Source: Achromobacter marplatensis
GTDB taxonomy: Bacteria > Pseudomonadota > Gammaproteobacteria > Burkholderiales > Burkholderiaceae_B
Assembly: GCF_002209535.1 (NCBI RefSeq)
Contig: NZ_NJIG01000003.1
Coordinates: 310,001-374,000, forward strand
DNA length: 64,000 bases
Reading direction: 5' to 3'
A program made the position numbers and the translations under genes. The notes beneath the pieces were generated by a model. It was not told the origin of the DNA and made no database searches. It was given only the letters and a program-made list of their open reading frames with translations. Positions 54,335 through 63,819 of this stretch are shown here, piece after piece. How positions within the stretch are numbered: the first letter of the stretch is position 1; each line of letters begins with the position of its first letter.

Positions 54335-55188
54335 AACAACACTCCAGACAAAAGTAGCGCGAACGGCGCGACGGGAAGAATCGCGTCGATACGGTCATAG
54401 ACCCCGCCATGGCCGGGCAGCAGCGTGCTGGAATCCTTGCGGCCAGCCCGGCGCTTGAGCAGCGACTCGAACAGGTCCCCCACAATGGACAGCACGCCAA
54501 GGAGCGCGGCGATCGGCAAAGCCAGCCAGAAGCTCCAGCGCTCGACCAAGGCAGCGCCGAACGAACCCGACCACAAACTGGACAGACCAATCCAGACCAC
54601 GGCGCCCAGCACACCCGCGATGGCGCCTTCGATGGTCTTGCCCGGACTGACTCGCGGAGCCAGTTTACGCTTGCCGAAGGCGCGGCCGGCAAAATAGGCT
54701 GCGATGTCCGCAACCCAGACCAAGGCCAGGAGCGACACGACGAAGCCCGCACCGCGCGCCATGAACATCTGCGCCAGCACCGCCCACGCGGCAAATGCCG
54801 CCGGCACCGAAAACGTCGACCAGCCGAGGCTGGCGGGCGCGGCGTCCGAGCGCCCGCGGACCACCGCGGTCACGCCGCCGAACAACCAGACGGCGGCCAC
54901 GGCAGGCACGACGTAGTACAGCACCCAGGCCGGGTCGCTCGCACCGGTTCCGTCGCCCGTCAGCCAGGCGGAAGTCAGCGCCAGCATGCCGGCAAACAGC
55001 AGCACGGCGACGCCGACGGAAATCAGGGGGGACGGGGGTTGCGGCAACGTCAGGCGCAGCCACTCCCAATTGGCGCACGCGGCAGCCAAGGCGAGCAAGG
55101 CGACGAACCACCAGGGATTGGCGCTGATCATCGCGGCCGCCAGAATGGCCAACAGAATGACGGCGGTAACGATACGCTGGCCCAACAT
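54331..55188 (-). CDS. cdsA: Phosphatidate cytidylyltransferase (CDP-diacylglycerol synthase)
   Basis: A 285-residue inner-membrane enzyme making CDP-diacylglycerol for all phospholipids. About eight hydrophobic helices are followed by the signature near the C-terminus: [20 protein letters not shown], then [14 protein letters not shown], with [15 protein letters not shown] before it. GGAG precedes the ATG at 55188; upstream in-frame sequence is non-membrane and overlaps uppS. It is coupled to dxr by a four-base overlap. Confidence 0.95.
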   Translation of the reverse strand: MLGQRIVTAVILLAILAAAMISANPWWFVALLALAAACANWEWLRLTLPQPPSPLISVGVAVLLFAGMLALTSAWLTGDGTGASDPAWVLYYVVPAVAAVWLFGGVTAVVRGRSDAAPASLGWSTFSVPAAFAAWAVLAQMFMARGAGFVVSLLALVWVADIAAYFAGRAFGKRKLAPRVSPGKTIEGAIAGVLGAVVWIGLSSLWSGSFGAALVERWSFWLALPIAALLGVLSIVGDLFESLLKRRAGRKDSSTLLPGHGGVYDRIDAILPVAPFALLLSGVLF

Positions 55189-55240
55189 ATGACGGTCTCC
55201 TCGTGTGCTGCTTTGGAAAGACGCGCTGGTCGCCGTCTGC

Positions 55241-56005
55241 TTATTGCGCGCCGTTTTCGCTGACTTGCGCGCTGGTGCGGCCAAAGCGCCGTTCGCGGGT
55301 GCGATACCAGTCAAAAGCCGCTTGCAGCTCTGCGGCGCCGAAATCCGGCCAATAGCGGTCCGTGAAGTAGAACTCCGCGTAGGCCATCTGCCAGATCAGG
55401 AAGTTGGAAATGCGCTGTTCGCCGCCGGTGCGGATGAACAGGTCGGGCTCCGGCGCCCAGGACATGGACAGGTGCTTGGCCAAGCGCTCTTCGTCCACCA
55501 GCTCGGGGCGGGTGGCAAGCGCCGGCTCAGCCGCCAGCATGGCGCGGGTGGCCTGCAGGATGTCCCAGCGGCCACCGTAGTTGGCGGCCACCGTCAGGTG
55601 CAGGCGGTCATTGTGCGCGGTACGCGCCTGGGCCGCGACGATGAGCTCCTGCAAGCGGGGCTCGAACGCGCTCAGGTCGCCGATCACATGCAGGCGGACG
55701 CCCTGCTCTTCGAGCTTGCCGATCTCGCGTTCCAGCGCCTGCACGAACAGGCGCATCAACAGCGACACTTCTTCGGCGGGCCGGCGCCAGTTCTCGGAAC
55801 TGAACGCGAACAAGGTCAGGTAACGCACGCCGGCGCGGCCGCAGGCCTCGACGACGCGGCGCACTGCCTGCACGCCCTTGGCGTGTCCGGCCGTGCGGGG
55901 AAGCAACCGACGCGTTGCCCACCGGCCATTGCCATCCATGATGATGGCGACGTGCTCGGGGATGTCGCGAGTATCGGGAACCGCCTGGGTCGAACTGGTT
56001 GCCAT
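55241..56005 (-). CDS. uppS: Undecaprenyl pyrophosphate synthase (cis-prenyltransferase)
   Basis: A 254-residue enzyme that extends farnesyl-PP to C55, the lipid carrier for peptidoglycan and LPS. The catalytic Asp is in [20 protein letters not shown]; the substrate-binding region includes [18 protein letters not shown], and the IPP-binding [20 protein letters not shown]. The ATG at 56005 gives the normal N-terminus, although its ribosome site is weak; ATG at 56086 is an alternative. It is followed by cdsA. Confidence 0.95.
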   Translation of the reverse strand: MATSSTQAVPDTRDIPEHVAIIMDGNGRWATRRLLPRTAGHAKGVQAVRRVVEACGRAGVRYLTLFAFSSENWRRPAEEVSLLMRLFVQALEREIGKLEEQGVRLHVIGDLSAFEPRLQELIVAAQARTAHNDRLHLTVAANYGGRWDILQATRAMLAAEPALATRPELVDEERLAKHLSMSWAPEPDLFIRTGGEQRISNFLIWQMAYAEFYFTDRYWPDFGAAELQAAFDWYRTRERRFGRTSAQVSENGAQ

Positions 56006-56184
56006 GGATCGGGAAATGCGCGGTAGACCGGCGAAAATCAAAAATGCGGGAGAAAAACCTGCGCCGTCGTTCCATCGCTGCTGCATAGCGGTGCTGCGGG
56101 GCAATGGAAAGGACGGCGCATAGGCAAGAAATCCTTACGCCGGAGCAAAACGGGCAAGCCGCTTGGCTCCAGGGCGCTTCAGAA

Positions 56185-56745
56185 TTATACGGTCATGATT
56201 TCCGCTTCTTTCTGGACGACCATCTTGTCGATGTCGGCCACGGCGCGATCGGTCAGCTTTTGGATATCGTCCTGCGAACGACGCTCGTCGTCTTCGGAGA
56301 TTTCCTTGTCCTTGACCAGTTTCTTCAATGCTTCGTTCGCTTCGCGGCGCAGGTTGCGCACGGCGATCTTGGCATCTTCGCCTTCGCTGCGCACGACCTT
56401 GGTCAGGTCGCGGCGGCGCTCTTCCGTCAGCGCCGGCATCGGCACGCGGATGGTGTCGCCCATCGAGATCGGGTTCAGGCCCAGATCCGATTCGCGGATG
56501 GCCTTTTCGATCGGGCCGGACATCTGCTTTTCGTAGGGCTGCACGCTCAGGGTGCGGGCGTCCACGAGGTTCACGTTGGCGACCTGGCCAACCGGCACCG
56601 GCGAACCGTAATACTCGACCTGCACGTGGTCCAGGATGCCGGTATGGGCGCGGCCCGTACGGATCTTGCCCAAGTTGATCTTGAGGGTATCAAGCGACTT
56701 GGACATCCTGTCTTCGGCGGATTTGCGAATTTCTGCGGCGCTCAT
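56185..56745 (-). CDS. frr: Ribosome recycling factor
   Basis: A 186-residue RRF, which with EF-G splits post-termination ribosomes. It has the L-shaped coiled-coil plus small domain pattern: [20 protein letters not shown] near residue 20, [20 protein letters not shown], and the long helices [20 protein letters not shown]. Length is the usual 185. It follows pyrH by 15 bases, the standard pyrH-frr pair. Confidence 0.97.
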   Translation of the reverse strand: MSAAEIRKSAEDRMSKSLDTLKINLGKIRTGRAHTGILDHVQVEYYGSPVPVGQVANVNLVDARTLSVQPYEKQMSGPIEKAIRESDLGLNPISMGDTIRVPMPALTEERRRDLTKVVRSEGEDAKIAVRNLRREANEALKKLVKDKEISEDDERRSQDDIQKLTDRAVADIDKMVVQKEAEIMTV

Positions 56746-56760
56746 GGAATTTCCTTTTCT

Positions 56761-57549
<789 letters not shown>

Positions 57550-57602
57550 CTACTCGGGTTTGCTGCCCCTCGGCGACCTGCGCTTTGGGATGGCCTGCGG
57601 CG

Positions 57603-57641
57603 AAAAAGGCCGGACTAGAATTTAATCTAGTGCCGGCCTTT
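57603..57641 (-). terminator. Terminator between tsf and pyrH
   Basis: On the minus strand AAAGGCCGG and CCGGCCTTT form the base of a stem, with ACTAGA/TCTAGT paired above a one-base bulge, and a TTTTT tail. It lies 17 bases after the tsf stop and should end the rpsB-tsf transcript, at least in part. Confidence 0.85.
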
Positions 57642-57657
57642 AAGCACTACCCCGAGG

Positions 57658-58536
57658 TCAGGCTGCGCCGGCGGCGGCTGCGGCAACCTCAGCGGCGAAG
57701 TCGCTGGTCTTCTTCTCGATACCTTCGCCGACAACGAACAGCACGAACTTGCTGATCGAAGCGCCCTTTTCCTTCAGGTGCTGCTCGACCGTGTGCTTGT
57801 CGCTCTTGACGAACGGCTGCGACAACAGGGTCACTTCCTTCAGGAACTTGGCAACCGAACCTTCAACCATCTTGGCGACGATTTCGGCGGGCTTGCCCGA
57901 CTCGGCGGCCTTCTGTTCGGCAACCGAGCGCTCGGCGGCGATGTCGGCCGGGTTCACTCCGTCGGCGTTCAGGGCCTTGGGCTTGGTGGCGGCGATGTGC
58001 ATCGCCAGATCCTTGCCCACTTCTTCGGCGCCGGTGTATTCCACCAGCACGCCGATCTTGCCGCCGTGCACATAGCTGGCCAGCGAGTTCGGGGTCTGGA
58101 TGCGCTCGAAGCGGCGGATCGAGATGTTCTCGCCGATCTTGCCGATCAGGGCGGTGCGGGTCGTTTCAACCGTGCTGTCGCCGAACGGCAGTGCCGACAG
58201 AGCGGCCACGTCGGCCGGGTTCTGCGTGGCGACCAGCTCAGCCAGCTTGTTCACGAAGCCGACGAAGTCGTCGTTCTTGGCGACGAAGTCGGTTTCGCAG
58301 TTGATTTCGATCACGGCGCCTTGCTTGGCGTCGGCGGAGATGAACAGACCGATCAGGCCCTCGGCGGTGACGCGGGCAGCAGCCTTGCTGGCCTTGTTGC
58401 CCAGCTTGACGCGCAGGATTTCCTCGGCGCGAACCAGGTCGCCTTCGGCTTCCGTCAGGGCCTTCTTGCACTCCATCATGGGCGCGTCGGTCTTCTCGCG
58501 CAGTTCCTTGACCAGGGCAGCGGTAATTTCAGCCAT
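57658..58536 (-). CDS. tsf: Elongation factor Ts
   Basis: A 292-residue nucleotide exchange factor for EF-Tu. The N-terminal domain has [20 protein letters not shown], the core has [19 protein letters not shown], and the C-terminal part ends in a low-complexity Ala run. Length is normal. It follows rpsB with a 180-base spacer holding two hairpins, and a terminator follows it, so rpsB-tsf form the usual two-gene unit. Confidence 0.97.
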   Translation of the reverse strand: MAEITAALVKELREKTDAPMMECKKALTEAEGDLVRAEEILRVKLGNKASKAAARVTAEGLIGLFISADAKQGAVIEINCETDFVAKNDDFVGFVNKLAELVATQNPADVAALSALPFGDSTVETTRTALIGKIGENISIRRFERIQTPNSLASYVHGGKIGVLVEYTGAEEVGKDLAMHIAATKPKALNADGVNPADIAAERSVAEQKAAESGKPAEIVAKMVEGSVAKFLKEVTLLSQPFVKSDKHTVEQHLKEKGASISKFVLFVVGEGIEKKTSDFAAEVAAAAAGAA

Positions 58537-58561
58537 GTTTGCTCCAATTTTGCTAAGACAC

Positions 58562-58685
58562 GCCCCGGCTCGCCGGGGCAGTGATTTGATTCGATGGGAC
58601 GCCCGCGAGTGGCGGGTTCGGAAGATGGGAGCCCACCTTCGCAGTGCCGGCGAGGCGGGAGCGGACCTTGTTCAGAGCCGCTCCC
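58562..58685 (-). promoter_or_regulatory. Two hairpins in the rpsB-tsf spacer (possible attenuator)
   Basis: GGGAGCGG pairs with CCGCTCCC (58657-58664 with 58678-58685), and GCCCCGGC pairs with GCCGGGGC around a two-base loop (58562-58579). Both lie in the transcribed spacer between rpsB and tsf. A partial terminator between these genes is known in E. coli and would fit, but no U-run follows either stem, so function is inferred. Confidence 0.5.
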
Positions 58686-58716
58686 AGACACTAACCGCCG
58701 GACATGACAGCAGGCT

Positions 58717-59466
58717 TTAGGCCTGGTTGTCCTGCACTTCGACGAACTCTTCCTGACCTTCGCCCTGCTCTTCGACCAGACCGTTCAGGTTCTGTTCGCG
58801 GCCTTCCAGCACGGCGTCGGCGATGCCCTTGGCGTACAGCGCGATGGCCTTGGCCGAGTCGTCGTTGCCGGGGATGACGTAGTCGATGCCGTCGGGCGAG
58901 TGGTTGGTGTCAACCACGGCGACCACGGGGATGCCCAGGGTCTTGGCTTCAGCGATGGCGATCTTGTGGTAGCCGACGTCGATGACGAACATGGCATCGG
59001 GCAAGCCGTTCATGTCCTTGATGCCGCCGATCGACTTATTCAGCTTGTCCAGTTCGCGTTGGAACAGCAGGCCTTCCTTCTTGATCATGCGCTCAGCGCC
59101 GCCGTCGGCGACGATGACTTCCATGTCCTTCAGGCGCTTGACCGAGGTCTTGACCGTCTTGAAGTTGGTCAGCATGCCGCCGAGCCAGCGGGCGTCGACG
59201 TAGGGCATGCCGCAACGGGCAGCTTCGGAAGCAACCAGGTCGCGTGCAGCGCGCTTGGTGCCGACGAACAGGATGTTGCCGCCGCGAGCAGCCAGCTGCT
59301 TCACGAACTTGGTGGCTTCCTGGTACTTATCAACCGTCTTTTCCAGGTTGATGATGTGAATCTTGTTACGGTGACCGAAGATGTACTGAGCCATCTTGGG
59401 GTTCCAGTAACGGGTTTGGTGACCAAAGTGGACACCCGCTTCCAGCATTTCGCGCATCAAAGACAT
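58717..59466 (-). CDS. rpsB: 30S ribosomal protein S2
   Basis: A 249-residue S2 protein. Signature parts are [60 protein letters not shown] and the [31 protein letters not shown] region. The acidic tail ([18 protein letters not shown]) is typical of beta-proteobacteria. The ATG at 59466 has GGAG six bases upstream; the longer frame starts at a TTG. It is the first gene of the rpsB-tsf unit and is divergent from map across a long gap. Confidence 0.97.
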   Translation of the reverse strand: MSLMREMLEAGVHFGHQTRYWNPKMAQYIFGHRNKIHIINLEKTVDKYQEATKFVKQLAARGGNILFVGTKRAARDLVASEAARCGMPYVDARWLGGMLTNFKTVKTSVKRLKDMEVIVADGGAERMIKKEGLLFQRELDKLNKSIGGIKDMNGLPDAMFVIDVGYHKIAIAEAKTLGIPVVAVVDTNHSPDGIDYVIPGNDDSAKAIALYAKGIADAVLEGREQNLNGLVEEQGEGQEEFVEVQDNQA

Positions 59467-59531
59467 GTAATTCTCCAAGGGTTGATTTCTTGCGCCGCAC
59501 CTGCATCAGCATCTGGCTGACACCCTGGGTG

Positions 59532-59557
59532 GTGTTGCGCGCGATTTCCCGCAACAC
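59532..59557 (-). promoter_or_regulatory. Hairpin in the rpsB leader
   Basis: GTGTTGCG and CGCAACAC form a perfect 8 bp stem with a 10-base loop, 66 bases before the rpsB ATG. It is a candidate for S2 autoregulation, which acts through the rpsB leader in E. coli; the E. coli leader motif itself was not matched. Confidence 0.4.
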
Positions 59558-59594
59558 GCGGGATGGACAAAATTTTAACCGGGCCGACCGATCA

Positions 59595-59630
59595 CTGCCG
59601 CAATAAACAAACTACGCTGCCGCGATAAAC
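59595..59630. repeat. Pair of 14 bp direct repeats 22 bases apart
   Basis: CTGCCGCAATAAAC (59595-59608) and CTGCCGCGATAAAC (59617-59630) differ at one base. Start-to-start distance is 22 bases, close to two helical turns, the arrangement expected for a protein binding the same DNA face. They lie about 130-165 bases upstream of the rpsB start. Confidence 0.6.
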
Positions 59631-60145
59631 CCAGACGGCCGTCACGACGAGAGCCTTGCACCGCACACTTGCCTGGCGCTGACCCGGACACTCCAGGAGA
59701 TTCCTGGAAGTTTCCGGCGGTTTCCCGCTCAGCGCACCCCGGACTTGTTTTGTTGGCAGCGAAATCCAGCTCTTCGCGCTTCGGCTCAACGCCGACACGC
59801 GCATCAGACCACCGGGGCATTTCTTAAAAAAACCCGAAGGTTTTCAAGAACTTAATCCGACATCCATACCGAACCTGCATCGCCGCTCTAAAACATGACC
59901 AGGTTTGCAAGTACGCCGCGCCCCAGCTTCGATAAAGCCCTTTTACCCGCCTGCCCCATGACCGACGCCGCCCCGCCCGCCCCCTCCAGAACCTGACAAC
60001 CTGCCCGATTTCGCTCCACAACCTTCGCTTGCGGTGAAACTTCAGGGCTTGTTGCCGATCACACGTCAGGATCGTTTGGGCCAACTGCGGCCTTGAGAAA
60101 GCGGCTTCAAAAGCCTAACCTTCCGCCGGGATCGGCTCTTGCCGT

Positions 60146-60175
60146 TACCCGATTTACTACTACCCGATTTACAAC
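60146..60175. repeat. Tandem 15 bp duplication upstream of map
   Basis: TACCCGATTTACTAC is followed directly by TACCCGATTTACAAC, one base different. It lies 66 bases before the TATAAT box of map. It may be replication slippage or a repeated binding site. Confidence 0.65.
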
Positions 60176-60240
60176 TATCGGCAGTGATTGGCATTGCTAC
60201 CGCGCCACAGCCGAGCTTTCCCCAAAATTTTAGGGAAGCC

Positions 60241-60246
60241 TATAAT
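60241..60246 (+). promoter_or_regulatory. Likely -10 box of the map promoter
   Basis: TATAAT is a perfect sigma-70 -10 hexamer, 52 bases before the map ATG. The best -35 at proper spacing (TTTCCC or TTCCCC near 60217-60223) is poor, so either the promoter needs help or the hexamer is chance; the AT-rich setting in GC-rich DNA favours a real promoter. Confidence 0.55.
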
Positions 60247-60297
60247 TCTACTATTCTTTCAAGCAGACATTCAAGCGAGAGATCGTCAAGTTACTTC

Positions 60298-61119
60298 ATG
60301 GGCACAATTACCAACCCGGCCGACCTGGCCAAGATGCGCGCCGCCTGCCAAGACGCGGCCAAAGTCCTCGATTTCATCACCCCCTACGTGAAGCCGGGTG
60401 TAACAACCGGAGAGCTGGACCGCCTTTGCCTGGAATACCTGACTGACGTCCTACACGTGAAGTCCGCCACCGTGGGCTACGCCCCGCCCGGCTACCCTCC
60501 CTTCACCGGCGCCATCTGTACGTCCGTGAACCACCAGGTCTGCCACGGCATTCCCGGCGACAAGGTGCTGAAGAACGGCGACTCGCTGAACATCGACGTC
60601 ACCATCATCAAGGACGGCTGGTTTGGCGACACGAGCCGCATGTACGCCGTGGGCGAGCAATCCATCCTGTCGCGCCGCCTGACCGACATCACTTTTGAGT
60701 GCATGTGGAAAGGCATCCAGCAGGTGAAAAACGGGGCCACCTTGGGCGATGTGGGCAACGCGATCCAGAAGCATGCGGAATCGAACGGCTTTTCCGTGGT
60801 GCGCGAGTTCTGCGGGCACGGCATCGGCCAGCGTTTCCATGAAGATCCCCAGGTGTTGCATTACGGCAAACCCGGCACGGGCGTGAAATTGGTGACGGGC
60901 ATGCTGTTCACCATTGAACCCATGATCAACGCTGGCCGCCGCGAGATCCGCCAGTTGTCCGACGGCTGGACGGTTGTCACCCGCGATCACAGCCTGTCGG
61001 CGCAATGGGAGCATGCTGTCTGCGTGACTGACACCGGTTACGAAGTCCTGACCCTGTCGCCCGGCATGCCGCCCCCGCCTGCCTTCATTACCGAGCCCAT
61101 CGTCATCCCCGCCGTCTGA
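60298..61119 (+). CDS. map: Methionine aminopeptidase, type I
   Basis: A 273-residue metalloprotease removing the initiator methionine. All five metal ligands are visible: the two Asp in NIDVTIIKDGWFGDTSRMY, the His in FCGHGIGQRFHEDPQVLHYG, the Glu in FTIEPMINAG and the Glu in SAQWEHAVCVTDTG. The ATG at 60298 gives the usual length; its ribosome site is weak. It lies opposite rpsB and before glnD, as in other proteobacteria. The proline-rich C-terminus (MPPPPAFITEP) is a small lineage-type extension. Confidence 0.96.
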   Translation: MGTITNPADLAKMRAACQDAAKVLDFITPYVKPGVTTGELDRLCLEYLTDVLHVKSATVGYAPPGYPPFTGAICTSVNHQVCHGIPGDKVLKNGDSLNIDVTIIKDGWFGDTSRMYAVGEQSILSRRLTDITFECMWKGIQQVKNGATLGDVGNAIQKHAESNGFSVVREFCGHGIGQRFHEDPQVLHYGKPGTGVKLVTGMLFTIEPMINAGRREIRQLSDGWTVVTRDHSLSAQWEHAVCVTDTGYEVLTLSPGMPPPPAFITEPIVIPAV

Positions 61120-61138
61120 GGCCCTGCCGCCCGCCGCC

Positions 61139-63745
61139 ATGACTGCCGAAATCCTGAGTTCCCTGCGTGAACGCATCCAGCAATCCCGGCGGGCCGCGGT
61201 GGCCCAATTCCGGGAACACGAACGGCCGGACACTTTGTTGTCCGAGCTGCGCCGCATCGTGGATGCCGCCCTGCGCGACCTGGTCAAGCATTGCCCGCTG
61301 CCGGCGGGCGCCACACTGGCGGCCGTGGGCGGCTATGGCCGCGGCGAACTCTTTCCGCATTCCGACGTCGACCTGCTGATCCTGCTGCCGCACGTCCCGA
61401 CACGTGAAGACGAATCCGCCATCGAACGACTGGTGGCGTCCTTGTGGGACCTGGGCCTGGAGCCCGGCCACAGCGTGCGGACCATCGAAGACTGCGAACG
61501 CGAAGCCGACGCCGACATCACGGTGGAAACCGCGCTGCTGGAATCGCGCTGGCTGGCCGGCAGCCGCTCTCTGATGAAGAAGTTCGACGCCGCGACCAAA
61601 TCCCGACTGGACCCGCGCGCCTTCTTCCGCGCCAAGCGCGTGGAGATGCAGCAACGCCACGCCCGCTATCACGACACGCCCTATGCGCTGGAGCCGAACT
61701 GCAAAGAGTCGCCGGGGGGCTTGCGAGACCTGCAGGTCATCCTGTGGATGGCGCGCGCGGCCGGTTTCGGCGACAGCTGGCGGTCGGTGGCCCAGGCGGG
61801 CCTGCTGACCTCGTCAGAGGCACGCGACTTGCGCAAGGCCGAACAAGCCTTCAAGCGCCTGCGCATCGAACTGCATCTGCTGTCGAACCGCCGCGAGGAC
61901 CGCGTGCTGTTCGACCTGCAGCCGGCGCTGGCCGAGGTCTATGGCATTCATGCCACCGCCACGCGGCGCGGCAGCGAACTGCTGATGCAGCGCTACTACT
62001 GGGCGGCGCGCCTGGTCACGCAGCTGAACGGCATTCTGGTGCAGAACATCGAAGAACGCCTGTTCCCGCGCCCCGACAGCGATGCGCGCGATATCGACGA
62101 TGATTTTCGCAATCTGCGCGACCGCCTGGACATCATTCGCGACGACGGTTTCGAACGCAATCCCACGCTGCTGTTGCGCGCCTTCCTGGTGATGCAACAG
62201 CACCCTGAGCTCACAGGCATGTCGGCCCGCACGCTGCGGGCCATCTGGCATTCGCGCCACCGCATCGACGCGCAGTTCCGCCGCAACCCGGTCAACCGCA
62301 AGCTGTTCCTGCAGATCCTGCAGCAGCCGCGCGGCATCGTGCACGAACTGCGGCGCATGACCATGCTGAACATCCTGCCGCGCTACCTGCCGGTGTTCCG
62401 CCGCATCGTGGGCCAGATGCAGCACGACCTGTTCCATGCCTATACGGTGGACCAGCACACGCTGGCGGTCGTGCGCAACCTGCGCCGCTTCACGATGCCC
62501 GAGCACGCTCAGGAATATCCCCTGGCCAGTCAGTTGATCGCGGGCCTGGACCGGCACTGGGTGCTGTATGTAGCGGCGCTGTTCCATGACATCGCCAAGG
62601 GCCGCGGCGGCGATCACTCCGAGCTTGGCGCTCGCGAAGTGCGCAAGTTTGCGCAAGACCATGGCATGGATCCCGAGGACGCCAAGCTGGCGGAGTTCCT
62701 GGTGCGCCAGCATCTGCTGATGTCGGCCGTCGCGCAAAAGCGCGACCTGTCGGACCCGGCCGTGGTGCAGGAATTTGCCGCCACCGTCAAAGACGAACGC
62801 CATCTGACGGCGCTTTACCTGCTGACGGTGGCCGACATCCGCGGCACCAGTCCCAAAGTCTGGAACGCCTGGAAGGGCAAGCTGCTGGAAGACCTGTACA
62901 AGCTGACGCTGGCGGCCCTGGGCGGCGCCCATGCCGACGCCCACACGGTGCTGACGGAACGCAAGGAAGAAGCCGCCCGCCTGACCCGGCTGGTCGGCTT
63001 GCGCGACGATGCCCGCGAGGCCTTCTGGAATCAGCTGGACGTGGCCTATTTCCTGCGTCACGACGCCTCGGACATCGCCTGGCACACGCGCCACCTGTAT
63101 CACCAGGTCGCGCCCGCGCAGGCAGTCGTCAAGGCTCGCCCCACCGAACAAGGGGAAGGCCTGCAGATCATGGTCTATACCCGCGATGCGCCCGACCTGT
63201 TCGTGGCCATTTGCGGCTATTTCGACGCCAAGAGCCTATCCATTCAGGACGCGCGGATCCACACCACGCGGCACGGCTGGGCGCTGGACAGCTTCATTGT
63301 GCTGCTGCCCGAAGGCGCCAGCGACCTGCGCGCGCAAGCCACGCTGGTCGAGCATGAACTGGCGGAACGCCTGAAAGACCCGCACGCGGCCGCCCAGACG
63401 CAGCCCAGCCGCGGCGGCTATTTCGGCCGCAGCCGACAGTCCCGGGTGTCCCGGGTGTTTCCCGTCATGCCGCAAGCCGAATTGCAGCCCGACGAGCGCA
63501 GCACCTCGTGGCGCCTGTCGGTCACCGCGACTGACCGCCCCGGCCTGCTGCACGCGCTGGCGCGCGTGTTTGCCCAGCACGAAGTCAACCTGCTGATGGC
63601 CAAGATCATGACCTTGGGCGACCGCGTGGAGGACGTGTTCATCGTGGACGGCTCGGCGCTGGCGCGCCCCCGCAGCCAGATGCAGTTCGAGCGTGACGTC
63701 CTGGACGCGCTGGCCGGCGAAGAGGCGCAGCAGCGCGTCGCCTGA
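61139..63745 (+). CDS. glnD: [Protein-PII] uridylyltransferase/uridylyl-removing enzyme
   Basis: An 868-residue bifunctional sensor of glutamine that uridylylates PII when nitrogen is scarce. The nucleotidyltransferase site is VGGYGRGELFPHSDVDLLIL near residue 65, the HD uridylyl-removing site is YVAALFHDIAKGRGGDHSEL near 480, and two ACT domains for glutamine binding occupy the last 190 residues (TDRPGLLHALARVFAQHEVN in the second). Length is normal. It starts 19 bases after map and is likely co-transcribed with it. Confidence 0.97.
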   Translation: MTAEILSSLRERIQQSRRAAVAQFREHERPDTLLSELRRIVDAALRDLVKHCPLPAGATLAAVGGYGRGELFPHSDVDLLILLPHVPTREDESAIERLVASLWDLGLEPGHSVRTIEDCEREADADITVETALLESRWLAGSRSLMKKFDAATKSRLDPRAFFRAKRVEMQQRHARYHDTPYALEPNCKESPGGLRDLQVILWMARAAGFGDSWRSVAQAGLLTSSEARDLRKAEQAFKRLRIELHLLSNRREDRVLFDLQPALAEVYGIHATATRRGSELLMQRYYWAARLVTQLNGILVQNIEERLFPRPDSDARDIDDDFRNLRDRLDIIRDDGFERNPTLLLRAFLVMQQHPELTGMSARTLRAIWHSRHRIDAQFRRNPVNRKLFLQILQQPRGIVHELRRMTMLNILPRYLPVFRRIVGQMQHDLFHAYTVDQHTLAVVRNLRRFTMPEHAQEYPLASQLIAGLDRHWVLYVAALFHDIAKGRGGDHSELGAREVRKFAQDHGMDPEDAKLAEFLVRQHLLMSAVAQKRDLSDPAVVQEFAATVKDERHLTALYLLTVADIRGTSPKVWNAWKGKLLEDLYKLTLAALGGAHADAHTVLTERKEEAARLTRLVGLRDDAREAFWNQLDVAYFLRHDASDIAWHTRHLYHQVAPAQAVVKARPTEQGEGLQIMVYTRDAPDLFVAICGYFDAKSLSIQDARIHTTRHGWALDSFIVLLPEGASDLRAQATLVEHELAERLKDPHAAAQTQPSRGGYFGRSRQSRVSRVFPVMPQAELQPDERSTSWRLSVTATDRPGLLHALARVFAQHEVNLLMAKIMTLGDRVEDVFIVDGSALARPRSQMQFERDVLDALAGEEAQQRVA

Positions 63746-63760
63746 TCGCGCCGCAAGGCA

Positions 63761-63789
63761 TCGCCAGACCACCCCGGACCGCATACAAT
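63761..63789 (+). promoter_or_regulatory. Candidate promoter for the MarC-family gene
   Basis: TCGCCA (63761-63766), a 17-base spacer and TACAAT (63784-63789) form a fair sigma-70 promoter 30 bases before the ATG. The -35 matches the consensus at four of six positions. Confidence 0.4.
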
Positions 63790-63819
63790 CCGGGTTTTCG
63801 GCCAGGCGACGCCCGCTCC

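Larger units (their letters stand above)
59467..60297. other. 831-base gene-free region between divergent rpsB and map
   Basis: No frame here looks like a gene. The only longer ones are short, Arg/Trp-rich and lack a ribosome site. The stretch holds a hairpin close to rpsB, two 14 bp direct repeats 22 bases apart, a tandem 15 bp duplication near map, and a TATAAT box 52 bases before the map ATG. It must contain the rpsB promoter and leader; its length is unusual in a compact chromosome. Confidence 0.7.

Noticed and set aside
59824..60084. An 86-codon minus-strand frame in the rpsB-map gap
   Set aside because: Rich in Arg and Trp, no ribosome site, and codon use unlike real genes nearby.
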